Made by a program: the position numbers and the translations under genes
DNA from: Fen-1258 sp964441505
GTDB taxonomy: Bacteria > Bacteroidota > Ignavibacteria > Ignavibacteriales > Melioribacteraceae
NCBI GenBank assembly: GCA_964441505.1
Contig: CAYTUV010000001.1
Span: 124,001-188,000 of the forward strand
Length of the DNA stretch: 64,000 nucleotides
Direction of reading: 5' to 3'
Notes under the pieces: generated by a model
What the model saw: only the letters and a program-made list of their open reading frames with translations
Told to the model about the DNA's origin: nothing
Database searches by the model: none
Part shown: positions 43,841 through 53,461 of the stretch, in pieces
How positions within the stretch are numbered: the first letter of the stretch is position 1
Layout of the letters: every line of letters begins with the position of its first letter

Positions 43841-45067
43841 ATGAAAAAATTGTTTTTCCTTTTTAGTTTATTCTTGATTTTAACTTTACCTATTGTTGCT
43901 CAACAAGAAAAACCAAGTTTTGGAATTTCTTTTTCCGGATTTGTTAAGACAGATATAATGTATGATACACGCCAAACTACTGCCCTACGTGAAGGTCATT
44001 TTCTCTTATATCCCGCACCGGAATTGATGGATAAAAACAATGAAGATATAAACTCAAAATCCAACCTTAATATTCTCTCCATTCAAACACGTTTAACAGG
44101 AAAGATTACCGCACCCGATGCTTTCGGTGCTAAAACATCCGGACAAATCGAAGGAGAATTTTTTGGAACAACTGACGGTGATATTAACGGATTCAGACTT
44201 CGTCATGCATTTCTAAAATTAGATTGGGAAAATACTTCTTTACTTGTAGGACAAACATGGCACCCTATGTTTGTTGCCGAAATGTTTCCCGGTGTTGTTT
44301 CTTTTAATACAGGCGCACCATTTCAACCATTTTCCAGAAACCCGCAGATACGCTTTTCGTATGCAGCCAATGAATTCAAATTTATTCTTGCGGCAATGGC
44401 CCAAAGAGATTTTCAAAGTAATGGTCCAGGAGGGTTCAGCTCTACTTATTTACGAAACTCGGTTATTCCTAATCTTCATGCACAAGTTCAATACTTAAGC
44501 AATGGTAATTTAGCTGGCGTAGGAATTGATTTTAAAAAATTAACCCCCCGCTTAGTTACCACAAAAAATATACAAACAGATGAATCTCTTTCCGGATTTT
44601 CAGCATTAGGATTTGTTAAACTTAATCTCGATCCAGTCACTGTGAAAGCACAAGGTATTTACGGACAGAACATTCCCGATTTAATGCAGATTGGCGGTTA
44701 CGCAGTAAAATCAACTGATGCTGCAACAGGAGTTGAAACTTATATTACATTATCAAACTTTACGTTTTGGGGAGAAATCTCGACCGGCAAACAAACAGAA
44801 TACGCATTATTTTTTGGTTATTCGAAGGCATTAGGTGCTTCCAATAATATCACCGGCGCTTATTACGGAAGAGCGACCGATATTGAAAATGTTTTAAGAA
44901 TATCACCGCGCATTCAATTCAACTCTGAGAAAACTAGAATTTCTACAGAAGTTGAATTTACTTCTGCCGGTTACGGTACACCTAATGGCATAAATAAAGG
45001 TAAGATCGAAAATGTACAAACAGTTTCTAATCTACGGTTGCTTCTTGCATTCTATTATTTTTTCTAG
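43841..45067 (+). CDS. outer-membrane porin, DcaP-like
   Basis: Beta-barrel outer-membrane protein of 408 residues. It has a signal peptide (about 1-20, ending IVAQ), strands with alternating hydrophobic residues, the segment WENTSLLVGQTWHPMF and a C-terminal aromatic end (LLLAFYYFF). The fold pattern resembles DcaP-type dicarboxylate porins; assignment is by general character only. Start chosen at ATG 43841 with GAGG before it, not the TTG at 43835. It follows actP by 39 bases and probably lets the acid cross the outer membrane. Confidence 0.78.
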   Translation: MKKLFFLFSLFLILTLPIVAQQEKPSFGISFSGFVKTDIMYDTRQTTALREGHFLLYPAPELMDKNNEDINSKSNLNILSIQTRLTGKITAPDAFGAKTSGQIEGEFFGTTDGDINGFRLRHAFLKLDWENTSLLVGQTWHPMFVAEMFPGVVSFNTGAPFQPFSRNPQIRFSYAANEFKFILAAMAQRDFQSNGPGGFSSTYLRNSVIPNLHAQVQYLSNGNLAGVGIDFKKLTPRLVTTKNIQTDESLSGFSALGFVKLNLDPVTVKAQGIYGQNIPDLMQIGGYAVKSTDAATGVETYITLSNFTFWGEISTGKQTEYALFFGYSKALGASNNITGAYYGRATDIENVLRISPRIQFNSEKTRISTEVEFTSAGYGTPNGINKGKIENVQTVSNLRLLLAFYYFF

Positions 45068-45080
45068 TTACTTCTTACAC

Positions 45081-45111
45081 GGTTGGTCGTTTACATGACC
45101 AACCTTTTCTT
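45081..45111 (+). terminator. intrinsic terminator of the acetate module
   Basis: GGTTGGTC (45081-45088) pairs perfectly with GACCAACC (45097-45104) around an 8-base loop, then TTTTCTT. It lies 13 bases after the porin stop and before promoter copy B. Confidence 0.85.
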
Positions 45112-45127
45112 AATTAGCAATTCCTAA

Positions 45128-45187
45128 AAATATCACTGTTCAATTTTCGGTGGACTCAACTCAAGAATGATTGTATAATTACTCATC
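45128..45187 (+). repeat. 60-bp promoter-bearing direct repeat, copy B
   Basis: Near identical to 37844-37903. TGGACT (45151-45156), 17 bases, TATAAT (45174-45179) predicts a start near 45186, 24 bases before the ada ATG, so this copy is most simply the ada promoter. Confidence 0.8.
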
Positions 45188-45209
45188 GAAATTATGATAG
45201 GATAATTTT

Positions 45210-46280
45210 ATGAATACAACTCCAAACCAAAATACTCTTCCGCCATTATTAGAAATGGAACAAGCATACAAAAAAAGTGATGGCTCTTACGACGGAATTT
45301 TTTATCTGGGTGTTCGCAGTACAGGAGTATTCTGTCGCCCCTCTTGTTCGGCAAGAAAACCGTTACCTAAAAATGTTGAATATTTTCCATCCGCACGTGA
45401 GGCAGTATTCGCCGGCTTTCGTCCATGTAAACGATGCCGACCACTTGAAGTGCACGGAACACCGCCGGAATGGGTTTTAAAGTTACTTAAGATAATTGAA
45501 GCAGATCCCACAGCTCGTTACAATGATCAATTTCTTCGTTCCATTGAAATTGATCCGGCACGAGCAAGAAGATATTTTCTGAAAAATTATGGAATGACAT
45601 TTCAAGCATATTGCCGCGGAAGACGATTAGGAATTTCTTTCGAACAGATTCGTCAAGGAAAAGATCTTGATGATGTTGCACTTGGATACGGTTATCAATC
45701 ACACAGCGGATTCCGTGACGCGTTTGTAAAAACTTTCGGTAAACCTCCCGGAAAAAGTAAAACTACCGATTGCATCTTGACTGCATGGATTGAAAGTCCG
45801 ATGGGACCATTAGTAACTGCGGCAACCGATGAGGGAATTTGTCTGTTAGAATTTTCCGACCGAAGAATGCTTGATGCACAGTTTACTACATTGAGAAAAA
45901 TTTTTAAGTCTCCGATCGTTCCCGGAGAAAATAAACACATCAATCTTCTCCGTAAAGAATTGAAAAAATATTTTGAAGGGAATTTAAAACAATTTACAGT
46001 ACCGCTTATTTTTCCCGGCAGTGCATTCCAGCAAAAAGTATGGAATGAACTATTAAAAATTCCGTGCGGAAAAACTGTTTCTTACGAAGACATTGCAATA
46101 AAGGTCGGGACTCCAAAAGCTCAACGGGCAGTCGGGCACGCAAACGGATTGAATAGAATCGCAATTGTTATTCCTTGTCACCGCGTAGTTAATAAGAATG
46201 GAAATCTCGGCGGCTACGGCGGCGGACTCTGGCGCAAGCAAAAACTTTTACAGCTCGAACAAGCAAGTAACTTTTTATAA
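45210..46280 (+). CDS. ada: bifunctional Ada: alkylation-response regulator and methyl-DNA methyltransferase
   Basis: Protein of 356 residues. The N-terminal zinc domain removes methyl groups from phosphotriesters via its Cys4 set (C42, C46, C73, C76 in FCRPSCSARK and RPCKRCRP). An AraC-type helix-turn-helix spans about 85-180. The O6-methylguanine methyltransferase domain (190-350) has its acceptor C323 in IPCHRVVNKNGN. In E. coli, methylation turns Ada into an activator of its own gene; the duplicated promoter copies A and B would be natural targets to test. Confidence 0.95.
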   Translation: MNTTPNQNTLPPLLEMEQAYKKSDGSYDGIFYLGVRSTGVFCRPSCSARKPLPKNVEYFPSAREAVFAGFRPCKRCRPLEVHGTPPEWVLKLLKIIEADPTARYNDQFLRSIEIDPARARRYFLKNYGMTFQAYCRGRRLGISFEQIRQGKDLDDVALGYGYQSHSGFRDAFVKTFGKPPGKSKTTDCILTAWIESPMGPLVTAATDEGICLLEFSDRRMLDAQFTTLRKIFKSPIVPGENKHINLLRKELKKYFEGNLKQFTVPLIFPGSAFQQKVWNELLKIPCGKTVSYEDIAIKVGTPKAQRAVGHANGLNRIAIVIPCHRVVNKNGNLGGYGGGLWRKQKLLQLEQASNFL

Positions 46281-46307
46281 TCCAGTTTGACTTCCACTTA
46301 GGAAAAA

Positions 46308-47732
46308 ATGATGGGACAAAACTCAGCGTATCGCCCGGCACTTGAACAAGCATTTAAACATTCTCTTAGGCATCTTGAAAATCTTGATTATACATCTGTT
46401 GCTTCTACATCAACATTAATCGAACTTCGTAAATGTTTGACGCACCCTCTCAATGATGAAAGTATTGATGCAGCCACGGTAATTGATGAATTAGTTTCCG
46501 ACACAGCCGGTGGTTTATTGGGAAGTGCCGGTGGACGTTTCTTTGGCTGGGCAATTGGGGGATCTGTCCCCGCAGCTCTTGCTGCAGATTGGCTCACATC
46601 CGCATGGGATCAGAATGCCGCTCTCTATGCATGTAGTCCTGCCGAGGCGGTTATTGAAGAAATCTGCGGCAGCTGGTTAAAAGAACTTTTTGATTTACCG
46701 ACAACAGCCAGCTTTGCCTTAGTAACCGGTTCTCAAATGGCTCATGTGACATGTTTAGCTGCAGCACGCAATGCCCTTCTTTCAAAAACAAATTGGAACG
46801 TTGAATGCAATGGTTTGAACGGCGCGCCACACATTCGAATCTTAAGCAGTACTGAAAGGCATGGTTCAATTGAAAGAGCTATACGATTGTTAGGATTAGG
46901 AAGTGATTCTGTAGTTGATTTACCGGTTGATTGCCAAGGACGTTTGCTTATCAATTCAATCGCTGATGCCATGAAATCAAATCCGGAGACACTAACTATT
47001 ATTGTATTGCAGGCTGGTGATTTGAATATTGGTGCATATGATTCATTTTCTGAAATCATACCAATCGCGCGTTCATATAATGCATGGGTACATGTGGATG
47101 GTGCATTTGGTTTGTGGGTTGCTACTAGTCCGAAGTATTGTCACTTACTAAAAGATGCAAATCTTGCCGACTCATGGGTGACTGACGGGCACAAATGGCT
47201 CAATGTTCCTTATGACTGTGGTTATGCATTTGTTGCTAATAGTAAATCGCATCATGATTCAATATCACACCGGGCAAGCTATTTGATTCATGACGAAGAT
47301 GCTCGCGATCAGATTGATTGGAACCCGGAGTGGTCTAGGCGCGGACGCAGCGTTTCGACTTATGCAGCAATTCGTCAGCTTGGTCGAAATGGAATTTCCG
47401 ATCTTATTGAGCGGACATGCCGTCATGCTCATTCTCTCGTTACCCGCATTGGTGAATTGCGTGGCGTAGAAATTATGTGGGAACCACAAATAAATCAAGG
47501 ATTAGTACGTTTTATTGATTTGACTCCAGGTGCAACTGAACTTGATCACGATCTGTACACAGAAAAAGTGATGGAAGCTATTCGGAAGTCCGGCGAAGCT
47601 TTTTTCAGCGGCACCACATGGCGCGGCAAACGTTGCATGCGTGTCTCGGTAATGAACTGGCAGACAAATGATGAAGATGTGAACCGTTCAGTTGCGACCG
47701 TAGAAAAAGTGTTATGTAAGCTTTCTCAGTAG
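46308..47732 (+). CDS. pyridoxal-dependent group II decarboxylase family protein
   Basis: PLP enzyme of 474 residues related to aromatic-amino-acid, glutamate and diaminobutyrate decarboxylases. The N-terminal part has GGRFFGWAIGGSVPAALAAD. The PLP aspartate lies in HVDGAFGLW and the PLP lysine in VTDGHKWLNVPYDCGY, both standard. Substrate cannot be read from sequence; this subgroup is often listed as an aspartate aminotransferase-like family. It follows ada by 27 bases and may be cotranscribed with it, though no functional link is apparent. Confidence 0.87.
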   Translation: MMGQNSAYRPALEQAFKHSLRHLENLDYTSVASTSTLIELRKCLTHPLNDESIDAATVIDELVSDTAGGLLGSAGGRFFGWAIGGSVPAALAADWLTSAWDQNAALYACSPAEAVIEEICGSWLKELFDLPTTASFALVTGSQMAHVTCLAAARNALLSKTNWNVECNGLNGAPHIRILSSTERHGSIERAIRLLGLGSDSVVDLPVDCQGRLLINSIADAMKSNPETLTIIVLQAGDLNIGAYDSFSEIIPIARSYNAWVHVDGAFGLWVATSPKYCHLLKDANLADSWVTDGHKWLNVPYDCGYAFVANSKSHHDSISHRASYLIHDEDARDQIDWNPEWSRRGRSVSTYAAIRQLGRNGISDLIERTCRHAHSLVTRIGELRGVEIMWEPQINQGLVRFIDLTPGATELDHDLYTEKVMEAIRKSGEAFFSGTTWRGKRCMRVSVMNWQTNDEDVNRSVATVEKVLCKLSQ

Positions 47733-47774
47733 TTGATTGTTATCAAAGATGATTATAACTGAATAGAAAATTAT

Positions 47775-48497
47775 TTAAGCTGCTTTTTTTAGCTTAGGCA
47801 TTTGGTTCCAAATTTTGCCTCGAAGCAGTCTTCCATTTTTCTTCTTATTGACTCCGCCCCATTGCTTAAAGAAAAATGGTACTTTGGATTCTTTACAAAT
47901 ATCTCTAATTCTTAAAACCCAGCTTTCTTCCATTGGTCTTGCACCCGGACCGGATTCTCCGCCTACAATTACCCAATTAATATTTGTCAGATCGAGATTA
48001 TCAATTCGCCCAATTAATGGTTCGATAGAGAGAAATTTTATGTGCGCATTTGTTTCGCGGAGATGATCAATTCTATAAGTATAATCTTTATTTTCGACAC
48101 TAACACCCATCCAGATATTTTCACTCCAGGGAATTATCGGATCGAGTTTCAATAAAATATCGGAACGCTTTGTTAATACCTGAAAGCGGTGCCAATCTGC
48201 TTTATTCATAACCTCGAATGTTTTCAGCAAGAAACTAATTGGAACATCTTTGTGGAAAAGATCACTCATTGAATTGACAAAAATAGTTTGCGGCTTTTTC
48301 CAGGTTAGCGGAAGTTCAAGAGCATGTTCTTGTAGTGTGAGCTTAAAACCGTTTTTATAATTTTCTGAGCCCATAGCTTTGAGTCGCTTTGCCATTCTTT
48401 CAGCATAACAAAACTTACAACCCGGACTAATTTTATTACATCCGGTAACTGGGTTCCAGGTTGATTCTGTCCATTCTATTGATGATTTGAGAGACAT
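47775..48497 (-). CDS. DUF5131 (phage Gp37/Gp68, three-Cys-motif) protein
   Basis: Protein of 240 residues. Its name-giving cysteines are in VTGCNKISPGCKFCYAERMA near residues 18-36, a radical-SAM-like iron-sulfur motif. Later conserved parts are FVNSMSDLFHKDVP, VLTKRSDIL, SIEPLIG and VIVGGESGPGARPM, typical of the family also found in phages. The reaction is unknown. It follows the tcmP gene by 8 bases on the same strand; the two families are known partners. Confidence 0.9.
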   Translation of the reverse strand: MSLKSSIEWTESTWNPVTGCNKISPGCKFCYAERMAKRLKAMGSENYKNGFKLTLQEHALELPLTWKKPQTIFVNSMSDLFHKDVPISFLLKTFEVMNKADWHRFQVLTKRSDILLKLDPIIPWSENIWMGVSVENKDYTYRIDHLRETNAHIKFLSIEPLIGRIDNLDLTNINWVIVGGESGPGARPMEESWVLRIRDICKESKVPFFFKQWGGVNKKKNGRLLRGKIWNQMPKLKKAA

Positions 48498-48505
48498 GTT
48501 AAAAC

Positions 48506-49345
48506 CTATTGATTCTTATATTTATTGAAAATATCTGTTATTATTTTAGCTGCAACAGGTTTATGTGATGCAAAAAAAAGATAATAAATTACAGCTCCTT
48601 TTGTATTTCTCATTGGAATCGGTTCTGGAACATAAGAAAAGCCTGCGACCTTTTTCATTCTCTCTCTAAACGCATCAACCAGAACTTGATTAGTTGTTTT
48701 CTCCTCTAATCCAAAAAGATTTCCTTCTGAAGAATAAGCAACATTCCTCCAAGAATCGTCTCCCCAAGATTTGTTCATTCTCTCAATTTGTTTTTTATCA
48801 ACTTTGGAGGTGTCATGTCTTAAAACATTCCTATTCATGTCATAAATAGAGAAATTGTAAAATATTTCTAATGATCGCATTCTCCCAGCTTTCTCAATAA
48901 CTTCCCAATCCAAGTGTAATCCATACGGATCTAAAAGACACAAACCCCTTTTGTAATCTTCATATCGGACAAGAGGAAATATTTTATCAAGTAGAAGTTG
49001 ATTACTATCAGCATTATAAATATGCACACTCTTTGGGTCATATGGTCCTGATGTTCTACTTTTGACTTGTTCTTCTAAAACTTCTGTATTACCTCTATCT
49101 AAATCTATTAAATGGTAAGTTGAAAATGGTGGATCAATTAACAATGCTTGAAGAGGTGAGCCCCATACCAAGTTTCCTTCTGACTTTGTAATATGGTAAC
49201 CAGCACCAGCAAAGGCGTCTATATAAACATGTTCAAGTTTTGGTTGCTTTTGTTTTGCAAGAATTATTGAATATGCTGTGGCATATTCTCTTATAATATC
49301 TAATTTGATCTCCGACCAATAACCAATTTCACTAATCGATGACAT
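48506..49345 (-). CDS. tcmP: three-Cys-motif partner protein TcmP
   Basis: Protein of 279 residues. It has KLDIIREYATAYSIILAKQ, then VYIDAFAGAGYHI, a possible methyltransferase-like glycine motif, and LLDPYGLHLDWEVIEKAG. These are typical of TcmP, a family defined by its pairing with the three-Cys-motif protein, which follows here. TcmP has no established function; the motifs suggest a SAM-dependent methyltransferase fold. It is the first gene of this isolated pair. Confidence 0.87.
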   Translation of the reverse strand: MSSISEIGYWSEIKLDIIREYATAYSIILAKQKQPKLEHVYIDAFAGAGYHITKSEGNLVWGSPLQALLIDPPFSTYHLIDLDRGNTEVLEEQVKSRTSGPYDPKSVHIYNADSNQLLLDKIFPLVRYEDYKRGLCLLDPYGLHLDWEVIEKAGRMRSLEIFYNFSIYDMNRNVLRHDTSKVDKKQIERMNKSWGDDSWRNVAYSSEGNLFGLEEKTTNQVLVDAFRERMKKVAGFSYVPEPIPMRNTKGAVIYYLFFASHKPVAAKIITDIFNKYKNQ

Positions 49346-49431
49346 TATTTCCCCATTAGAAGTTATAATTATTATTTAATTTATTAAATCGTTTGCATCA
49401 TATCAATCAACAATCTAACACAAACATCTAA

Positions 49432-50835
49432 CTAAAACTTCCACCTCGAATCAATTGCAACAGTAATCCTCTTTGCAGAATTTGGAACTACTACAGATTC
49501 AAAATCCGGTGTTCCAAAGTTCATTTCAAGAAATCCGAAATCAAAACCGCACCCCAATCCCCAATTAAATTTATCAAATCCGCCGAATGAAAGACCTGTT
49601 CTTAAAGCAAAAAATCCCAGAACCCAATCGGCACCGATAGAAAATCTTGGTTTCTTAGAATTACGCGGTTGATCGTTAAATCCTTGATTGTAATCAAAAG
49701 CTAACAATAAATTATTAAGTTGCATTGATGCACCAAGATGCAGCGCGGTTGCAAGTGGTGTTGAAAATTCGCTGATGTATTTTCCGCTGTCTTTACCGAC
49801 AAGTGCTTTCACTAAAGAATCACGCTGACTCTCGTTTGTAAGATCATCAAGATATATCGGAGCACTGGAAGAATATTGAGCTGCATTTTTATTCCATTTA
49901 ACACTTCCAATATCAGTAATTGCAAAACCGAAAGACCAGACATTATCCAACTTAGCATTCAACCCGAAATCAAAACCGAAACCATTTCCCGCAGGAGTTA
50001 GAAACGGGGAAAACTTAAAATCTTTTTTTGCAGTAGTACTCTTATCGAAATCATACTTCACGTTAAAATCCGGCGAGAATGCCGCATAAGCTAAAAATTC
50101 TCCTTTGCCTGTTATAACATTTCCTGTACCGGTTGTTAATTGAGTGTTAATATGATCGAGCCCGGCATATGCAAATCCCTGCACTATATTGAACGAGACG
50201 CCGAGTGAAATTTTCCGACTTAGGCTGCGCGCATAAGAAATAGAATATTTACGGAGCCACCATGATTTCATTCTGGTATCGTTAAAATTATAAACCTGGT
50301 TTACAGGATTACCATCCAACGCAATACTGACTATTCCTTTAGGAAAGGTGACATTTGAAGAAATAATATCGTTCATCGAAAATGAAAACACTCCAAAAGA
50401 GTTACTTGGTTTAATCGAGATTGCAAAATATTGTACCTGAGCATCACCCGTTATGGCGCCACCGTCGGCGAACAGATTTTTCATTCTATTCTTGTCCGCG
50501 TCAGTTAAGTATCTACCAATAGTATTTCCATCGGCATCTTTAGTTTTATACCCGAAGAAATAATTGTATTCGTCCAGCGACATAAAATTTGTTCCAATAC
50601 TTCCCGATAAATTCGGAAGAGGAAAAGGAATAATTAATTCCACATGCTTTGACGAATCACTGAATAGATTAGCCGGATTATTCCCGAGCGCGCGCAAACC
50701 GAATGAAGAAGTTGCGCTTGTCTTCCCCATTGCGGCGGAACGGGCATCAGAAATTCCGATTGAACCACCTGCCTGTGAGAATATTTTTACCGAAAATATA
50801 AATACCAGAACTAAAAACATTTTGTATGTTTTCAT
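49432..50835 (-). CDS. DUF5723 family outer-membrane protein
   Basis: Probable outer-membrane beta-barrel of 467 residues with signal peptide (about 1-20, ending FSQ). The opening GGSIGISDARSAAMGKTSAT and GLRALGNNPANL resemble FadL/PorV-like barrels common in Bacteroidota and Ignavibacteria. The chain ends in an aromatic residue, as barrels do. Its start overlaps the stop of the upstream lipoprotein gene by four bases, so the two are made together. Function unknown. Confidence 0.8.
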   Translation of the reverse strand: MKTYKMFLVLVFIFSVKIFSQAGGSIGISDARSAAMGKTSATSSFGLRALGNNPANLFSDSSKHVELIIPFPLPNLSGSIGTNFMSLDEYNYFFGYKTKDADGNTIGRYLTDADKNRMKNLFADGGAITGDAQVQYFAISIKPSNSFGVFSFSMNDIISSNVTFPKGIVSIALDGNPVNQVYNFNDTRMKSWWLRKYSISYARSLSRKISLGVSFNIVQGFAYAGLDHINTQLTTGTGNVITGKGEFLAYAAFSPDFNVKYDFDKSTTAKKDFKFSPFLTPAGNGFGFDFGLNAKLDNVWSFGFAITDIGSVKWNKNAAQYSSSAPIYLDDLTNESQRDSLVKALVGKDSGKYISEFSTPLATALHLGASMQLNNLLLAFDYNQGFNDQPRNSKKPRFSIGADWVLGFFALRTGLSFGGFDKFNWGLGCGFDFGFLEMNFGTPDFESVVVPNSAKRITVAIDSRWKF

Positions 50836-52502
50836 TTTAAGCTCCCCTTCGGATTAACGTGATAATTGGTTGAACCGGAAGCGAGGAACTTTATAATATT
50901 ATCGGTTTTGAATCTTACCGCCTGATTGCCGGAACCCGATGTGCTGAATTTTACTTTAACACGCAGATAAAAAGCTTTCGCGATTTTATCTACCTCGGCA
51001 TTTTGTGTTCTCACGGTTACGCTTTGAATTGTATTCGATATGACATTTCCATTTGCATCAACAACAGCGCCATTTACGTTTATAACAGAATCCTGATCCT
51101 GATACTTGGGCGGGAAATAGGTTAGAAAATTATTATTCCGGTCATACATCTTCGCAATAAAACTGATCGAGGCTGGAATCCCATTCGTCACAACCAGAGT
51201 AGCTCCGAGAGAATTCACATCTTTTATTTTATCCCGGTCATCATTTTTAAAATCAACTTTAACTGAATCTGAAAATTCCGCACCTGCAATTCCAAACTCG
51301 AAGGGCAATTCCATTTTGCTGCTAACCACCAGCTGGTCGGAACCGGTCACGCTGATTATTTTATTATTCGGATTAGCAGTACCTCCTACAAAGACTATGA
51401 GCGAATCCGGGAGCTGTGAAAAATTCTTAAAGAAATTGCTCAGACTATCAGCATTGAATGTAATTACTGAATCTGTTTGTGAAATAAGCGTCCTATCCAG
51501 GGTTCTTGAACTTAAAGTCATAATACTTCTCTGCCCGAGTGCGTTCCTAGCTTCAACAGTTCCGTTGATGCTGAATTCCAGATTAGTTGTTAATCTCAAA
51601 TGCAGTTCAATCTTCGGATTTTTCAAATTGATTTGCTGGAATTGCAATTTTTTCTTGAGGTCCTTCACATCCAGTCCGACCGCGCTTCTGGTTTTTTCAA
51701 ACACCGTCGGTTTTAACTGTCCTGTGTATTCCGAGACTTTAAGATCATGAAACTTGGCTTTGATGGTTAATGATTTTGCGGGTAATGTTATCTGCTGCCC
51801 GTTGCTGCCCGTTGCGGATATTTTAGAATCAAGACTCAACTGATTCTTTACCGTTATTCCTGCAGTTACAGGAATAAATTTTCTTATTGCTGTTTGCAGC
51901 GAAAGAATTTCAATTGGTGCGGAGAACTGTGCTACAATTTCTCCCGTACCGGAATTTCTCAGCACTATATTTCTTATTGTAACTTTTACCGGTGTCGGAA
52001 AGTAATTTTTAATTTCCAGGTCAATAAATCCGGATGCAATTTTTATAGTCTGAAATTGATCGGCCAGACTAAAATTTCCGGATACATCTGTTTCTGGAAT
52101 AACAGGCATAATAATTTGCGTTCCCGGATTTGCCGATGGACTAATCCACGAAAAACCAATATCTGTCTGCACAGAATCTGAACTTATGCTTATTGTACCC
52201 GGTGTATTAGTAGAATTAGGATCGGGTTTCAGTTTATCGCCCAGAGTAAATTTATCCATCTGCTGCACGCTAGAATAGTAAAGCAGATTTTGGTTTATGC
52301 CGCCGGAGTAATGTTGTATTGAACTCGATTTGTTTCCAATAATATCAAGCATTGTATAGCTTTTATTTGCTATCGGAATATTTAGTGATACATCCCAATT
52401 CGGCGCAGTTGGTTCTTTAATATCACATGATTGGATCAGCGCGGCAAGGATTAGAATGATTGCAGCGTAGAATACAGTAACATGCTTTTGATTGAAATTC
52501 AT
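50832..52502 (-). CDS. large lipoprotein of unknown function
   Basis: Protein of 556 residues. The N-terminal signal peptide ends in a lipobox (LIQSC, with Cys at about 26), so it should be lipid-anchored. The rest is predicted beta-rich with many Ser, Thr, Asn and no recognised catalytic motif. It overlaps the DUF5723 gene by four bases on the same strand, implying a surface lipoprotein/barrel pair. Confidence 0.75.
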   Translation of the reverse strand: MNFNQKHVTVFYAAIILILAALIQSCDIKEPTAPNWDVSLNIPIANKSYTMLDIIGNKSSSIQHYSGGINQNLLYYSSVQQMDKFTLGDKLKPDPNSTNTPGTISISSDSVQTDIGFSWISPSANPGTQIIMPVIPETDVSGNFSLADQFQTIKIASGFIDLEIKNYFPTPVKVTIRNIVLRNSGTGEIVAQFSAPIEILSLQTAIRKFIPVTAGITVKNQLSLDSKISATGSNGQQITLPAKSLTIKAKFHDLKVSEYTGQLKPTVFEKTRSAVGLDVKDLKKKLQFQQINLKNPKIELHLRLTTNLEFSINGTVEARNALGQRSIMTLSSRTLDRTLISQTDSVITFNADSLSNFFKNFSQLPDSLIVFVGGTANPNNKIISVTGSDQLVVSSKMELPFEFGIAGAEFSDSVKVDFKNDDRDKIKDVNSLGATLVVTNGIPASISFIAKMYDRNNNFLTYFPPKYQDQDSVINVNGAVVDANGNVISNTIQSVTVRTQNAEVDKIAKAFYLRVKVKFSTSGSGNQAVRFKTDNIIKFLASGSTNYHVNPKGSLK

Positions 52503-53055
52503 CTTCTTTCCATTTGATTGATAAAAATCTTTATTACCGATTGAACTTAGATATTAATTTACGCTTCGGCAAGGAGGCAGAATGCAATTCGTGATTACCG
52601 GTTGGTTCTCATTGCAGAGTTTTGAATTAATCCATCTTACCTATTTAATTTATAATTCGGCTTTCTACCTTTTCCCTTTCTGAATTAAGTTATATTTTTG
52701 TTCAAACAACAACTCGAGGTCTTGATGAAACAAATACTTTATTTAGTTGATCAGCATCTCTTGTGTTAACAATGGTTTTGTTCTTTCAACAAGATAATTG
52801 TTGAATAATCCATACTCACTTCCAAGAATCCACATACTTATAAAATCACTTAACTGAAATTTATAGTCAACCGGTAATTAACAACTACCGATATGCTTAT
52901 TTGCCTGAAGTAGAGCCATTCATTAATTGGAGAAATAGTCTTAAACTCAAGAATATTCTATAAAAATGATTATTACGTTGTTCTGTTTTCAAAACATTTG
53001 ATTATTTTTAAGCAGCATTTTTACTAAACTATATTATTTCCGGAGGATTTTTTTT
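52503..53055. other. 553-base gap before the ferredoxin gene
   Basis: No gene recognised. AT-rich sequence without the phrase repeats seen elsewhere. It should contain the promoters of the divergent lipoprotein and ferredoxin genes. A good CCGGAGG ribosome site lies just before the ferredoxin ATG. Confidence 0.5.
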
Positions 53056-53355
53056 ATGTCAATAATGATTACGGACGAATGCATCTCTTGCAATGCATGT
53101 GAAGCTGAATGTCCAAATACAGCTATCTATTCACCAGGTCTAGCTTATAATATTGGCGGAACAGAATATGCTGCACTTTCTGAAGAACACACATACATAG
53201 TACCTGACAAATGCACTGAGTGTGTTGGTTTTTATGATGAACCACAGTGTATCCCTGCTTGCCCTACAGAAGCTATTATTGCTGATCCTGAACGTGTTGA
53301 GACCAAAGAACAATTGATGGCAAAGAAAGAGTATTTAGATAAAATCGGAAGATAA
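53056..53355 (+). CDS. 2[4Fe-4S] ferredoxin, YfhL-like
   Basis: Small cytosolic electron carrier of 99 residues. The first cluster motif is CISCNACEAECP, the second CTECVGFYDEPQCIPACP with the eight-residue insertion between its second and third Cys that marks the YfhL/A. vinosum type. Partner enzyme unknown. Strong GGAGG upstream and a strong terminator downstream make it a single-gene unit. Confidence 0.93.
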   Translation: MSIMITDECISCNACEAECPNTAIYSPGLAYNIGGTEYAALSEEHTYIVPDKCTECVGFYDEPQCIPACPTEAIIADPERVETKEQLMAKKEYLDKIGR

Positions 53356-53373
53356 TATTTTTATACTGCCGCT

Positions 53374-53405
53374 AAACCCTGACTATTGTCAGGGTTTTTT
53401 GTTTT
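53374..53405 (+). terminator. intrinsic terminator after the ferredoxin gene
   Basis: ACCCTGAC (53376-53383) pairs perfectly with GTCAGGGT (53388-53395) around TATT, then TTTTTGTTTT. Confidence 0.9.
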
Positions 53406-53461
53406 AAAGTGGAACCACACTATCCTTTTTCTTTTATAAGAAACATCAATCGTGTGGTTGA

